Positions 24,746-35,021 of a stretch of 64,000 bases of DNA are shown here, piece by piece; the first letter of the stretch is position 1; every line of letters begins with the position of its first letter. Source of the DNA: Rheinheimera sp. 4Y26 (GTDB taxonomy: Bacteria > Pseudomonadota > Gammaproteobacteria > Enterobacterales > Alteromonadaceae); NCBI RefSeq assembly GCF_025245835.1, contig NZ_JAOBWS010000009.1, positions 62,001 through 126,000 of the forward strand. The letters are read 5' to 3'. The notes beneath the pieces were generated by a model, which saw only the letters and a list, made by a program, of their open reading frames with translations, searched no databases and was not told the origin of the DNA. Made by a program: the position numbers and the translations under genes.

Positions 24746-26701
24746 TTACAGATGTTTTTGCAGGAAACTTAAATAAGCCTGCTGTGCTGTGATGCGGTTG
24801 GCTTTTTTGACAAAACCATGGCCTTCATCCGGGAACAACACATATTCCACCGGCACACCGTTTTTCTTAATGGCCGCCACCATTTCGTCACTTTCAACCT
24901 GCAGCACCCGCGGGTCGTTGGCGCCTTGCACCACCAGCACAGGTTTTTTCACTTTGTCGCCATGGAATACCGGCGAAATGCGTTTTAAGCGTTCGGCGTC
25001 TTTGGCCGGGTCGCCCAGCTCAGCATATAACGACTCGCGGAATGACTCCCACCAAGGCGGAATACTTTCCAGCGTGCGTAGCCAGTTGGTGACACCAAAA
25101 ATATTAATGCCCACTTTAAATTCGTCGGTAAAGGCCATGGCCGCCATGGTTAAATAACCACCATAACTGCCGCCCATCACACCAATACGCTCGCCGGCTA
25201 CCCAGTTCAGCGACTGCAGATATTTTTTACCAAATACAATGTCCTGCAGATCGTCTTCACCATGTTTTAAATCGTCAAGATGGTAAAAGGTTTTGCCATA
25301 ACCGCTGGAACCACGGTTATTCACCGACAGCACGGCATAACCCTGATTCACCAGATGCTGAATGGTCGGGTTATAACCAGTGCGCGACTGGCCGCCAGGG
25401 CCACCGTGGATCCAAATCAGCGCCGGCACTTTGGCACTGTCGCTGGCTTGTTTTGGTTTGTATAACAAAGCCGGAATTTGCAAGCCGTCAAAACTGGCGT
25501 AACGCACCACTTCACTCATCACCAGATTGTTTTCGTCAATAGCTTTGTCTAAGGCCTGAGTCAGGCGTTTTGCTTGTGGCTCACCCACTTTCCAGACATA
25601 TAAATTGGACGGGCTGTTGTCGGCATTCACATAAAAGCTCAGGTACTGGCTGTCTTTGGAAAAATGAATGCCGCGCAAATCCCCCACCGGCAACGGCGGT
25701 AACTTCAGCTCTTGCCCTGTGTTCTGGTCGATGATCTGAATTTTGGTGGACGCATCGGCATTCACCCCAACCACTTTGTATTTATTGTCTTTGCTAAAAT
25801 CGATAAAACTGACGTCCCAGTCAGCTTGCTGATACAAACTGCTGCTGTTGGCGGCAATGTCATACTGCTGCGCCTGGCTGAACTCAGAGTTTTGATCTGA
25901 ACCATAAATCAGCGTTTTGCTGTCGCGGCTAAAACCATGAATGGCAAAAGTGATATTGCCTTCATGCGGTGTGATATGCAGCGGCTTTTGCTCTTTGCTT
26001 TGTAAGTCAATGATATAGAGGTTGTTGTCGGCATTGGTGCGCTCTTTGCTGAGCGCCAGATAACGGCCGTCGGGGCTCACCGCATCTACAGTTAAACCGT
26101 CGTTATTCTGATACACCAAAGTACGCTGATAGGTTTTTGCGTCGTATTTATATAAATCAAAAAACTTCGGGTCACGCTCATTGCTGGCCACCCAAAATGC
26201 ATCTGTACCATGCCAGTCTAAAAACATCGCCTTGAGTTTGTCGCCTGGCGTCAGATCGGTCACAGTGCCGTCTTCTGCCAGTACATACAAATGATGCAGC
26301 TCATTGCCACCCTGATCGGCGGTATACAGTACTCTGTCATCCTGCGGGAACCAGTCCAGCGGCATGATGGCGTCTGTAGTGGATTTAGTCAGCGCCTGCC
26401 AGCTGCTGCCATCCAGGCTAACCCGATACAGGTTAAACACACCGGTTTCGTCTGACGCTACCAATAACGACTGACCATTGTGGTTAATTTTGTTGCCCAT
26501 ATAAGATTTAGTGGCGTAAAACTGCTCTGCCGTATAAGAAGGCAAAGCGGCAGCGACCGCAGTTTTGCTGCTGTCTGCCACTGCAGCAGGTGCCTGAACT
26601 TGTGGCGTTTCTGGCGCTTTATTACAGGCAACCAGCATACTCAGGCTGGCAACCGCCAGCAGCAAGGCGGGTTTGCTGATACTTCCGTGGTGATCTTTCA
26701 T
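24746..26701 (-). CDS. lipoprotein S9 family prolyl oligopeptidase
   Basis: A 651-residue protein. The signal ends in a lipobox (LSMLVAC, Cys about residue 26), so it should be a lipoprotein, probably in the periplasm or outer membrane. Residues 50-390 are WD40/beta-propeller-like (YLALSKERTNADNNLYIIDL and similar). The C-terminal alpha/beta-hydrolase has GGSYGGY as the nucleophile elbow, NDPRV with the Asp and DEGHGF with the His. Members cleave peptides, often after proline or as acylaminoacyl peptidases. AGAAGGA is best placed for the ATG at 26701 rather than 26707. It would feed peptides to transporters nearby. Confidence 0.93.
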   Translation of the reverse strand: MKDHHGSISKPALLLAVASLSMLVACNKAPETPQVQAPAAVADSSKTAVAAALPSYTAEQFYATKSYMGNKINHNGQSLLVASDETGVFNLYRVSLDGSSWQALTKSTTDAIMPLDWFPQDDRVLYTADQGGNELHHLYVLAEDGTVTDLTPGDKLKAMFLDWHGTDAFWVASNERDPKFFDLYKYDAKTYQRTLVYQNNDGLTVDAVSPDGRYLALSKERTNADNNLYIIDLQSKEQKPLHITPHEGNITFAIHGFSRDSKTLIYGSDQNSEFSQAQQYDIAANSSSLYQQADWDVSFIDFSKDNKYKVVGVNADASTKIQIIDQNTGQELKLPPLPVGDLRGIHFSKDSQYLSFYVNADNSPSNLYVWKVGEPQAKRLTQALDKAIDENNLVMSEVVRYASFDGLQIPALLYKPKQASDSAKVPALIWIHGGPGGQSRTGYNPTIQHLVNQGYAVLSVNNRGSSGYGKTFYHLDDLKHGEDDLQDIVFGKKYLQSLNWVAGERIGVMGGSYGGYLTMAAMAFTDEFKVGINIFGVTNWLRTLESIPPWWESFRESLYAELGDPAKDAERLKRISPVFHGDKVKKPVLVVQGANDPRVLQVESDEMVAAIKKNGVPVEYVLFPDEGHGFVKKANRITAQQAYLSFLQKHL

Positions 26702-26810
26702 ACTCATTCCTTCTGAAATCGCGTGCACAACATAACAAATGCAGCCACTACAACCCGACTGCCCGGACAAATCCCAACCTCAATCTATGGGAAATCTGGC
26801 GAAAATTCAA

Positions 26811-28082
26811 TCAGCTATCTAAAGGCTTCTGGTTCAGAAACTGACTAAAATCCGGCCGGCGTAACCGGCCGCTGATGCGGTAACAAAACACCACCCCAAT
26901 ACAAAGCAAAAAACTGCCAAAATACAGTGCCGGGCCGCCCAGCCAGTCCAGCACCAGGCCACCAATCAGCGGCGACAAGGAAAAACCTACCGCATATAAA
27001 CTGGCGGCACCAAAATAACTGCCCCTAAGTGCAGGCGGTGCCAGCTGATCCAGATGCACGTTCATATTGGCAAATAAAATAGCTTCGCCCAGACTCAACA
27101 CCAAAGTGGCGCCCAGCCAGCCCCAGTACCACAAAATGGGGTTTAGCGCATACCAAAGCTGCGACAGCGCCAGCAGCACAATACCCAGATAAATACGTTT
27201 CACCACGGGCCAGCCCGATAGCAGCCGTAATAATGGAAACTGACAAGTCACAATCACCAGCGAATTTAAAATGCCCAGCGCTGCAATCAGGCTGACCAGT
27301 TCTGGGAAATTGGCGCGGGTCAGATATTGGATCAGGCTGGAGTCGGCATGGGCATAAATAAAATTGATCAGGATATTGGCCACTATCACCAGTAAAAACA
27401 GCTGATCCAGCCGCAGGATTTGTAACGTCAGCTTTAAATTCAGCCCTTTGGTGTGATGCGGACGCTGTTGCTGTGGCGTAAAACGGTATAACCACAGAAT
27501 ACCGCAGCCCAAACAAGCATAAGAAAAGGCCGTCAGAAAAAAGGCGTGCTGATTGCCGCTGACACCGGCCCAAATGCCAAACAAAGGCCCAATAGCAGCA
27601 CCGGCGTTCACCATAAAATACAAACCCTGCAACGCCAGCTCGCGGTCTTTGCTGTCAGGTAACAAGTCACCAAGCCAGGCTTTGCTGGGCGAGTCCCACA
27701 AAGCGCGTGGCAAGGTCGATAAAAAAATACAGACAATCACCGCTATTTTGCTTTGTGCCAGTGCAAAAGCACTAAAGGCCAGCACCCCCACCAGCGCAGC
27801 TACCAGCAATAAAGGTTTTCGGCCAAATTTGTCTGACAAATAACCGGCATAAAAACCACTGACGACCGCCAGCAAAGCGGCACAGGTCAGCCAGAGCCCA
27901 ACTTCAGCGGCAGATAACTGAAACTTGCGGTACAGCAATACCGCAATAAAAGGCCACACCATGTAATAACTGCCGCGGACAAAAAAATTGCCAAACAACA
28001 ACATCCAGACCGGGCCCGGCAGGTTTTTTAACCGCGCAAAACTAACAAGATCCGACACCTGCACTCCTTTAATGGCCGGCAT
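26811..28082 (-). CDS. MFS transporter
   Basis: A 423-residue protein with 12 predicted helices and the motif-A loop GYLSDKFGRKPLLL after helix 2. The matched half repeat is weaker. It looks like a proton-coupled drug/solute antiporter of the DHA type, but the substrate cannot be read. The ATG at 28082 has no clear ribosome site, whereas the GTG at 28058 has AAAGGAG five bases upstream and may be the true start. It sits between the S9 peptidase and a TonB receptor but is not obviously co-transcribed with either. Confidence 0.88.
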   Translation of the reverse strand: MPAIKGVQVSDLVSFARLKNLPGPVWMLLFGNFFVRGSYYMVWPFIAVLLYRKFQLSAAEVGLWLTCAALLAVVSGFYAGYLSDKFGRKPLLLVAALVGVLAFSAFALAQSKIAVIVCIFLSTLPRALWDSPSKAWLGDLLPDSKDRELALQGLYFMVNAGAAIGPLFGIWAGVSGNQHAFFLTAFSYACLGCGILWLYRFTPQQQRPHHTKGLNLKLTLQILRLDQLFLLVIVANILINFIYAHADSSLIQYLTRANFPELVSLIAALGILNSLVIVTCQFPLLRLLSGWPVVKRIYLGIVLLALSQLWYALNPILWYWGWLGATLVLSLGEAILFANMNVHLDQLAPPALRGSYFGAASLYAVGFSLSPLIGGLVLDWLGGPALYFGSFLLCIGVVFCYRISGRLRRPDFSQFLNQKPLDS

Positions 28083-28503
28083 GACCAGGATCAGATTCCG
28101 GGTTCAGGCTCTGCTCCCACCCGGTTTAATAAAACGGCAAATCGCCGCAATCCAGGTTGCCCCAGCAGCTTGGTCATCAGCCGCCACTATGGAAAATTCC
28201 GTGTGTATTCTGCTTCAGACTGATTATTCCGGTTATTGCGCAAACTAAGGATTGAACTGATGAAATATACGGCAGTATCGCCATTTTATCTGTGGCTGCA
28301 CAACATAAATCCCTTTGATTTTTATTATTTAATTGGCGATTTCTGTAACAAAACCTGACTGGCTATCAGAAATTAACTGATGCTTACAAAAAAACATCAA
28401 TTTTTTCCCCAGCCTGCTTCAGAAAAACAAAATTTGTACTATAGATAAATGGCCGCTTCCGGGCGCAAAACAACAAAAATATCAGGTGAATAAAAGGATT
28501 ATT
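28083..28503. other. intergenic region between divergent genes
   Basis: Both promoters (MFS and TonB receptor) must lie here. The part near 28380-28500 is AT-rich. I see no gene, repeat or clear operator. Confidence 0.5.
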
Positions 28504-31110
28504 ATGAACACTACCCAACATAAACTCAGTTATTGTGCGCTAACCGTTGCTGCTGTGCTGTGCAGCCCGCAAGTATGGGCTCAGCAATCTCAGGCAGAGA
28601 CAAAAAACGATAAGTCTGTTGAACGTATTCAGGTCACAGGTTCCCACATTAAAAGAACCGATATTGAAGGTGCGCTGCCGGTCACCATTATCGACCGCAA
28701 TATGATTGATAAATCGGGTTTTGATAACCTGCAACAACTGCTGGAACGTATGCCAGTGACAGGGGCAGGTACTTTCTCCACACGAGGTAACAGCCAGGAC
28801 TCCACCGCCAATGGTGCAGCAGCCATCAGTTTGCGCGGTTTTGGTGCTGACGCCACTCTGGTGCTGATCAACGGCCGCCGTGTTGCCACCAGCGCTTTTG
28901 CCGAAGGCATAGTGAACTCTTTTGTCGACATCAACAGTATTCCGGTGGCTGCTATTGAGCGTATTGATATCCTCAAAGACGGTGCTTCCGCTATTTATGG
29001 TTCAGACGCTGTGGCAGGTGTGGTGAACATTGTGCTGCGCAAAGACTACACCGGCACTGAAGTCTCGCTGGGTTATGGTTCGACCACAGGGCCAAGCTAC
29101 GATGAAAAAACCTTCAGCACCGTCTGGGGCACTGGCGATGACAAGAGCAACGCCACCTTAATTCTGGATTATTTTAACAACGGTCAAATTGACAACTCTG
29201 AACTGGGTCGTTTTGGTACTGCCAACCAAACCCCTTATGGTGGTGAAGATTTCCGCTCCTCCCGCGGTTATCCGGGCCGTTTTATTGTGGATGGCGTGAC
29301 ATTACGCGACCCGGGTTGCCCAACTGGCAGCATTGCCGGCCAAACCTGTTTGTATGACTATGGCCCGCATTCTATTGCATTGCCTGCTGCAGAACGGCTG
29401 GGTGCCATGCTGACCATGAGCCGCGAGCTGAACGACAATATCGAGTTTTTCTCGGAAATGGCGGTGCAACATAACACCTCCACTGCAGGGGGCGCCGCCA
29501 CGCCGCTGGATGAAGGTGCTGGTTTAACAGTGCCAGGCAGCCATCCGAATAACCCATGGAAAAAAGACATTAAAATTGGCCGTTACCGCACTGTAGATGC
29601 AGGCAACAGACGCTGGGATATCACCTCAGACACTCTGCGTTTACTGGCTGGGGTGCGGGGCGTGGTGAATAACTGGGAATGGGAAGCCGCAGCGCAAAAA
29701 GGCCGCAGTGCCGCCACCCAAACCGGTGAGCGGGATCAGGGCTGGGTGCGCACGGATTTCCTGCAAAACGAAATTAACGCCGGCCGTTACAACCCATTTG
29801 GTGGTGTGACAAATCCGCAGTCGGTGATTGATGCTATTACCACCAGCCTGGTGCGTCGTGGTAAATCCCATCTGACGTCAGTCGATGGCCATATCAGCGG
29901 TGAGCTGATGCAAATTACCCATGGCGCTATTGGTCTGGCAGCAGGTGTGGAATACCGCAAAGAAGATGCCCGCGATACACCGGACGATCAGTTCACCCGC
30001 GGTTTGATTTTTGGTACAGAGTCGGTATCTGCGGCTGCAGGCCGTTCACAAAAAGCTGCTTATATTGAGCTGTCAGTGCCTGTACTGGAAAACCTCGAAC
30101 TGCAACTGGCTGAGCGTTATGACCACTACAGCGATTTTGGCGGCACCACCAATCCCAAAGTGGCCTTCCATTACACCCCATCTGACACAGTGACAGTACG
30201 TGGCTCCTGGAGTCAGGGTTTCCGCGCTCCTTCATTGGCGCAGATTGGCCTTGGCCCATCTCAGGAATCGCAATTTTTTGTTGATACCTTTTTATGCCCA
30301 ACCAACAATCCGGCCAACCCGGCTTGTGCCTCCACCGACTACACCATTATTTTTGCCGGTAACCCAAACCTGAAAGCCGAAGAATCGGAAAGCTGGAACC
30401 TGGGGGCTGTCTGGCAAGTGAATGATGCTTTGGATTTCAGTGTGGACTTATGGAGCATCACACAAGACAACAAAATTGATGAAGTGCCTTTTGGTGAGGT
30501 GTATCAGGCCGAATGTGGTAAACAAAACAGCACCATTTGTATCCGTTTTGCACCATTACCAGGCCAGACTTTAGGTACATTGGACCGTATTAATAACGGT
30601 TATTTTAACGTCAGTTCCCAGGCGGCCAGAGGCCTGGATTTATCGGCTAACTACAAACTGGATCTGGCACAAAACGGTGTCGTCAAACTGAATCTGGAAT
30701 GGACTTACCTGGACGAGTTTGAAAAAGACAAAGTTTCTTATGCCGGTGAATACCGGTATCCACAATATCGCTGGGTGGCAGGTGCCGACTGGAACCTGAA
30801 TGACTGGGGGGTGGCGGGTTCGTTATCTTATATCGGTGAATTTGAAGATACACCGGATATCAATTTTGACGGTACCCTGGACTTTGACGTTGAAACTTCA
30901 AGAATGGTTGATTCACAACTGACAGTTGATACCCAGCTGTACTACAACTGGGATGCCAGCACCAAACTGATGTTGGGTGTCAGCAACCTGCTGGATGAAG
31001 AACCGCCATTTGCCGCCGGCGACGGTGATGGTGACTTATATGGTTATGTCACCAGCATTTACAGCCCACGTGGCCGTTATGTGTACGCCAAGGTCAGCTA
31101 CAAGTTCTGA
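28504..31110 (+). CDS. TonB-dependent receptor
   Basis: An 868-residue outer-membrane receptor. Signal peptide to about residue 27 (VLCSPQVWAQ), then the plug domain beginning VERIQVTGSHIKRTDIEG, with LNGRR-type segment ADATLVLINGRRV and the RIDILKDGASAIYGSDAVAGVVNIVL motif. The beta-barrel follows, including GSWSQGFRAPSLAQ and NPNLKAEESESWNLG, and ends SPRGRYVYAKVSYKF with terminal Phe. The group lies near those importing large or complex substrates in Alteromonadales; the ligand is not identifiable. An upstream in-frame GTG (28486) exists, but AAAGGA before 28504 favours this ATG. Confidence 0.93.
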   Translation: MNTTQHKLSYCALTVAAVLCSPQVWAQQSQAETKNDKSVERIQVTGSHIKRTDIEGALPVTIIDRNMIDKSGFDNLQQLLERMPVTGAGTFSTRGNSQDSTANGAAAISLRGFGADATLVLINGRRVATSAFAEGIVNSFVDINSIPVAAIERIDILKDGASAIYGSDAVAGVVNIVLRKDYTGTEVSLGYGSTTGPSYDEKTFSTVWGTGDDKSNATLILDYFNNGQIDNSELGRFGTANQTPYGGEDFRSSRGYPGRFIVDGVTLRDPGCPTGSIAGQTCLYDYGPHSIALPAAERLGAMLTMSRELNDNIEFFSEMAVQHNTSTAGGAATPLDEGAGLTVPGSHPNNPWKKDIKIGRYRTVDAGNRRWDITSDTLRLLAGVRGVVNNWEWEAAAQKGRSAATQTGERDQGWVRTDFLQNEINAGRYNPFGGVTNPQSVIDAITTSLVRRGKSHLTSVDGHISGELMQITHGAIGLAAGVEYRKEDARDTPDDQFTRGLIFGTESVSAAAGRSQKAAYIELSVPVLENLELQLAERYDHYSDFGGTTNPKVAFHYTPSDTVTVRGSWSQGFRAPSLAQIGLGPSQESQFFVDTFLCPTNNPANPACASTDYTIIFAGNPNLKAEESESWNLGAVWQVNDALDFSVDLWSITQDNKIDEVPFGEVYQAECGKQNSTICIRFAPLPGQTLGTLDRINNGYFNVSSQAARGLDLSANYKLDLAQNGVVKLNLEWTYLDEFEKDKVSYAGEYRYPQYRWVAGADWNLNDWGVAGSLSYIGEFEDTPDINFDGTLDFDVETSRMVDSQLTVDTQLYYNWDASTKLMLGVSNLLDEEPPFAAGDGDGDLYGYVTSIYSPRGRYVYAKVSYKF

Positions 31111-31120
31111 TTTTAACCCG

Positions 31121-31153
31121 GCTGGGCAGGCGAAAGCCTGCTCAGCTGTTTTT
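31121..31153 (+). terminator. Rho-independent terminator of the TonB receptor gene
   Basis: GCTGGGCAGGC (31121-31131), loop GAAA and GCCTGCTCAGC (31136-31146), followed by TGTTTTTA. It overlaps the last codons of the AsnC-type gene. Confidence 0.82.
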
Positions 31154-31597
31154 ATTGTCCCCGTCTTTATTAATCCATTCACTGAGCACCATATGGGTGG
31201 TGATCCGCACCACTGCAGGTTCGGCGTCCAGTAACTCCCTTATCTGATGCAACCTGGCCACAGAGGGCGCCTCCACAAACACCATTAAATCGGTTTCGCC
31301 ACTGATGCCATGACAACGGCGGATCTCCGGGATTTGCTGTAATTTGGGGATAATGTCGGCGCAACGGGCGCTGTTATGCTCAATGGCAAAATAAGCTGAC
31401 ACCAAAGGAGTTACCGCCGGTTGCAACAACACCTGATAACCACGGATCACACCACTTTGTTCCAGCCGCTTTAACCGCTCTGACACAGCACTACGCGATA
31501 AATGAATACTGCTGGCGATTGCCGAAACACTCTGGCGGGCATCCTGCTGTAATGCAGCGATGATCTGCTGGTCAAACTTATCCAAACCGGTGTGCAT
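31142..31597 (-). CDS. Lrp/AsnC family transcriptional regulator
   Basis: A 151-residue two-domain protein. The N-terminal winged helix (LDKFDQQIIAALQQDARQSVSAIASSIHLSRSAVSERLKRLEQSGVIRGY) is typical of the family, and the C-terminal RAM domain (residues 60-145) contains the GxTD-like ligand site (HGISGETDLMVFVEAP). It probably binds an amino acid and controls the divergent exporter 139 bases away, a common pairing. GGGAG precedes the ATG. Confidence 0.92.
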   Translation of the reverse strand: MHTGLDKFDQQIIAALQQDARQSVSAIASSIHLSRSAVSERLKRLEQSGVIRGYQVLLQPAVTPLVSAYFAIEHNSARCADIIPKLQQIPEIRRCHGISGETDLMVFVEAPSVARLHQIRELLDAEPAVVRITTHMVLSEWINKDGDNKNS

Positions 31598-31735
31598 GCT
31601 CAGTCTCCCGCCTTGTGATGCAATAAAGTTATTTTGCCGGTGAAAACCACGTTTTGTCGCCTGGTTCCGTCATCTTGCTGGCGCGCGCTAAGTTATCATA
31701 TTGGTCATCACTACAGAGGATGGCAGCAGCATCGC

Positions 31736-33022
31736 ATGCAAAAAAATTCTTCCAAAACCACAGCAAAACAACAGGGCATTGGCCTTTGGCAAGGCGCGGC
31801 CTTATTAGCCACCACTTTATTGGGCACTGGTGTGTTTATTTTGCCGCAGCTCAGCATTCAGTTTGCCGGTGCCAGCGCTTTGCCGGCCTGGCTGCTGCTG
31901 ACGCTGTTGTCGGTCCCTATTACCATTGTTTTTGCCAAATTAGCCAGTGTGTTACCCCATGCCGCCGGCCCGGCGCACTTTGTTGCTGAAGCCTTTGGCA
32001 CCCTAGCCGGCCGGCTGACCGGATTGTTATTTATGCTGGTGGTGCCGCTTGGCGCTTCGGCCGCCATGATGATGACGTTTTCTTTTATTGCGCCCTGGTT
32101 GGGTACCCAGCTGGCACTGCCGGTTGAACTTGGCTTATTGCTACTGTTATGGCTGTTAAACCGCCGCGGTTTTCAGCTCTCTGCCAGACTGCAGCTGGCG
32201 CTAACCTTAGCCATAGTGGCGGTGGTGCTGCTGATGCTGGCTGGTTTTGTGTATTTCACACCATCCTCAACCCAGCCGCTGCAGATGTGGCCACAACAAG
32301 CCCAACTGACTGGCTTCTCGGCGGCACTTGCTATTGGTTTCTGGAGTTTTCTCGGGGTAGAAGCCATGACCCATTTAGCCCAGGATTTTCGCGACCCCAA
32401 ACGGCATTTATTACCGGCGCTGCTGCTGGGGTTATTGCTGGTAGGGCTGATTTATCTTGGCTGCAGTTATTTATTGCTGGTGCTGGCAGCGCCGGGGGAA
32501 AACCTCAGCATGGCACAGGGCTTTGACCGGCTCTTTGGTGCTGGTGGCACTTTATTAATTGGCGTTTTGGGTTTGTGTAGTGGCCTTGCCACAGTGAATG
32601 TGTATACCGCCAGTGTGGCCCGGCTGTGCCAGAGTTTTAGCGCCGCCGGCGTGTTGCCGGCCCTGTTAGCACCGCTGAATCGTTATCAGATGCCACAGCG
32701 CGCCTTAAGTTTTATGTTAAGCCTGATGGCAATGGTGCTGCTGGGCTCAGCCTGGTTTGGCGCAGGCCTGGAAGATTTAATTGGCTGGGTGAACGGCGTT
32801 TTTGTACTGATTTATTTGGCCAGTATGGCGGCGGCTTTACGTTTGTTGTCACGCCGTTACCAGCCACTGGCCTGGATCAGCCTTGTTGTCTGTGCGGCAG
32901 TAGCCTGGATTTTAGGCATGGCGATGATATACGCGCTGCTGATTGTAATGCTGGGCTGGCCACTGTTGTATTGGCAACAACAATGGCAACAACGCCAGCT
33001 GCAGACAGAAATTCCACAATAG
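31736..33022 (+). CDS. YjeH-like amino-acid (methionine/branched-chain) transporter
   Basis: A 428-residue APC-family transporter with about 11-12 helices. GIGLWQGAALLATTLLGTGVFILPQ is the unwound first helix with the G-T/S-G motif. Length and sequence match E. coli YjeH, a methionine/leucine exporter, and the divergent AsnC-type regulator supports amino-acid control. The frame is open to 31634, but the ATG at 31736 (MQKNSSK) starts just before the first helix. The substrate is inferred. Confidence 0.88.
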   Translation: MQKNSSKTTAKQQGIGLWQGAALLATTLLGTGVFILPQLSIQFAGASALPAWLLLTLLSVPITIVFAKLASVLPHAAGPAHFVAEAFGTLAGRLTGLLFMLVVPLGASAAMMMTFSFIAPWLGTQLALPVELGLLLLLWLLNRRGFQLSARLQLALTLAIVAVVLLMLAGFVYFTPSSTQPLQMWPQQAQLTGFSAALAIGFWSFLGVEAMTHLAQDFRDPKRHLLPALLLGLLLVGLIYLGCSYLLLVLAAPGENLSMAQGFDRLFGAGGTLLIGVLGLCSGLATVNVYTASVARLCQSFSAAGVLPALLAPLNRYQMPQRALSFMLSLMAMVLLGSAWFGAGLEDLIGWVNGVFVLIYLASMAAALRLLSRRYQPLAWISLVVCAAVAWILGMAMIYALLIVMLGWPLLYWQQQWQQRQLQTEIPQ

Positions 33023-33081
33023 CAGCAGCTGTTGCGGCAGGGTCAGCTTGTTAGCCGCTGAGCCGGGTTCAACCTGACGAT

Positions 33082-33111
33082 AAAAAAAGGAGCTGATGAC
33101 AGCTCCTTTTT
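33082..33111. terminator. bidirectional terminator
   Basis: AAAAAGGAGCT and AGCTCCTTTTT pair around a short loop. It separates the two convergent genes on each side. Confidence 0.85.
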
Positions 33112-33129
33112 CACATCACAACAACAAAT

Positions 33130-34893
33130 TTATTGACCAGCGCTGGTGGCCGGTGCTGCTGCAGCAGCCTGTGCTTTGGCACTGACCTGCATCTGTGACT
33201 GCAGTACAAAACCCTGGTTGTTAACATTCACGCTCATCTGCATTTTCATGTCGCTGTTGGCAAAAGTCTGGAAGTCAGCCGGAACTTCTTCACCTGTAGC
33301 AGCCATGGCCTGCTGCATGGTTTTGAAGAAACTACCGTAGTCCAGACCAAAACTTAATAAACCGTTTTTGCTTAAGCTTTCTTTGCCAATCTCAGCAGAC
33401 TGCGCCTTGGCTTTGTTACCGACGTACAACAACAAATGGCTGTCGGTCATCGCCAGCTTTGGCTGTACGCCCAACACCGCAACTTCGGGCACTACGGTAG
33501 CCACATCCAGCTCTTCACCGGCAGCAGGCAGCGCAACAGCAGCCAATGGCGGATAAAAGGCTTTGATACCTTCAACAAAAGCGCGGGCATTAGTGGCAGA
33601 AATGGTTAATAACGCATCGGCATTTTTTGGGCTGCCGTTGGTTAAATCCAGCTCCACGTCATGCAGCGTGACCGAAATACCCTGTAAACCACTGGCCATA
33701 CCGGCCATCGCCAGCGCCGCCAGCGGGTTATTTTGTTTGGCTTGCTGCTGCATTTGCGCCAGAGGTTCACAGCTGTACGCAGGCTCAGTCAGACCAGTCC
33801 AGAGTTTGCCCAAAGTTGGCGCCAACTGTGCCACATCCAGGCCCACAGCCGTATGCAGCATGGCGCTGTTGGCCGGGTCTTGCAGTTGTGCCGGAATAAA
33901 ACCACGCAGGGCGGATAACTGGGCCACAGTGTCGGCATTTTCCGTTGGCACTAACAACCGGCCTGACACTTTAATTTTGCTGGCATCTTTCAGGTCAAAC
34001 TGACTGTCCATATACAGACCAGGCCAGCTTTTGCTGATAGCTGCCACATCGGCCACACAAGCAGGATTACGCCATGCCGCCAGCGCTACCCCCAGCTCCT
34101 GACCAAACACCGCATTCACGTCTTTGGCCAGACGGTTGCCATCAGTGCTGGTAACAAACTTCAGCAGCTGCTCAGAGCTTAGAAAACCAACAGAGTCTTT
34201 ATTTAACTGGTATTTTTTCTGCACATCGGCCAGCAGGCTGGTATTGGCCAGATTTTGCTCAGGCTGAGCCGCCTGCACCACAATAGCCAGATGCTGCGCA
34301 TCAAATTTGTCTGAGCTTAAAGCCAGGGTGGCAAAACCATTTTTTACCGACACCAGAAAATCCAGCGCCACTTGTTCTTTCACCAGCCGGTACTGACGGT
34401 ATTTCACATCATTAATTTGCTGGGCTACATGGCTGAAACCACTGCTTTTTTCGGCTTCATCAAATAAACGCCAGAAGGAGGCTTCATCACCCAGCTCAAT
34501 CCGCATCACCGGAGACATGCCCACCAGATACACCAGGCTGCGCATCTGCGGTTTGACCCCGGTGCTGGCGCTCAGATTGGCCGGATCCGACAAAGCTTTC
34601 ATATAAGTTTGCAGCAGCGCCAGCACAAATTTGTTTTGTGCTTCGTTGCTTTCATTCAGCATGTCACCAAATGCCTGCTGCATATTGGCGTCGTAATATT
34701 GTGGGCCCATGCCGAGGCTGGTCAGGTAACTGCCTAAATCAATAGGGGTAAACTGGCCGGAAAATAACGCTGTATCGGCCGGTACATAAGCCAGCTCCGC
34801 CAGCTCAGGGACTGCACCACTTTTACCGGCAAACTGGTAATAAGCCAAAGCGCCGGCGGCGACAACGGCAACTGCAATAAGGGTCTTACGCAT
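33130..34893 (-). CDS. exported protein of unknown function
   Basis: A 587-residue protein with an N-terminal hydrophobic helix (MRKTLIAVAVVAAGALAYYQ), likely a signal anchor. Most of it is Ala/Leu/Gln-rich, with alternating helices and strands and duplicated features such as VDLELDLTNG-like and LGLDVAQLAPTLGKLW. Two Cys residues occur in CVADVAAISK and YSCEPLAQM. DUF3352-type exported proteins have a comparable design, but I hold that weakly. ATG 34893 has AGGAG nine bases upstream. It ends at a terminator, so it is a single-gene unit. Confidence 0.72.
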   Translation of the reverse strand: MRKTLIAVAVVAAGALAYYQFAGKSGAVPELAELAYVPADTALFSGQFTPIDLGSYLTSLGMGPQYYDANMQQAFGDMLNESNEAQNKFVLALLQTYMKALSDPANLSASTGVKPQMRSLVYLVGMSPVMRIELGDEASFWRLFDEAEKSSGFSHVAQQINDVKYRQYRLVKEQVALDFLVSVKNGFATLALSSDKFDAQHLAIVVQAAQPEQNLANTSLLADVQKKYQLNKDSVGFLSSEQLLKFVTSTDGNRLAKDVNAVFGQELGVALAAWRNPACVADVAAISKSWPGLYMDSQFDLKDASKIKVSGRLLVPTENADTVAQLSALRGFIPAQLQDPANSAMLHTAVGLDVAQLAPTLGKLWTGLTEPAYSCEPLAQMQQQAKQNNPLAALAMAGMASGLQGISVTLHDVELDLTNGSPKNADALLTISATNARAFVEGIKAFYPPLAAVALPAAGEELDVATVVPEVAVLGVQPKLAMTDSHLLLYVGNKAKAQSAEIGKESLSKNGLLSFGLDYGSFFKTMQQAMAATGEEVPADFQTFANSDMKMQMSVNVNNQGFVLQSQMQVSAKAQAAAAAPATSAGQ

Positions 34894-35021
34894 TTTTTCC
34901 ACTCCTGTTGGTCATTGCAAGACCTGAGTCTTTGCAGTGCAAGCTTAGGGTGACAACACCCTGTTTGTTATCAAATATTTACGTCATATTAACCAGCATC
35001 AGACGCCAGAACAAGCGCCTG

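Noticed and set aside
28083-28503. LacI-type operator before the first TonB receptor
   Set aside because: No 14-base match to TGNAANCGNTTNCA found in this gap.
31068-31077. CCCACGTGGC as a second parS
   Set aside because: Only the central CACGTG is shared; flanking bases do not fit GTTTCACGTGAAAC, and it is within coding sequence.
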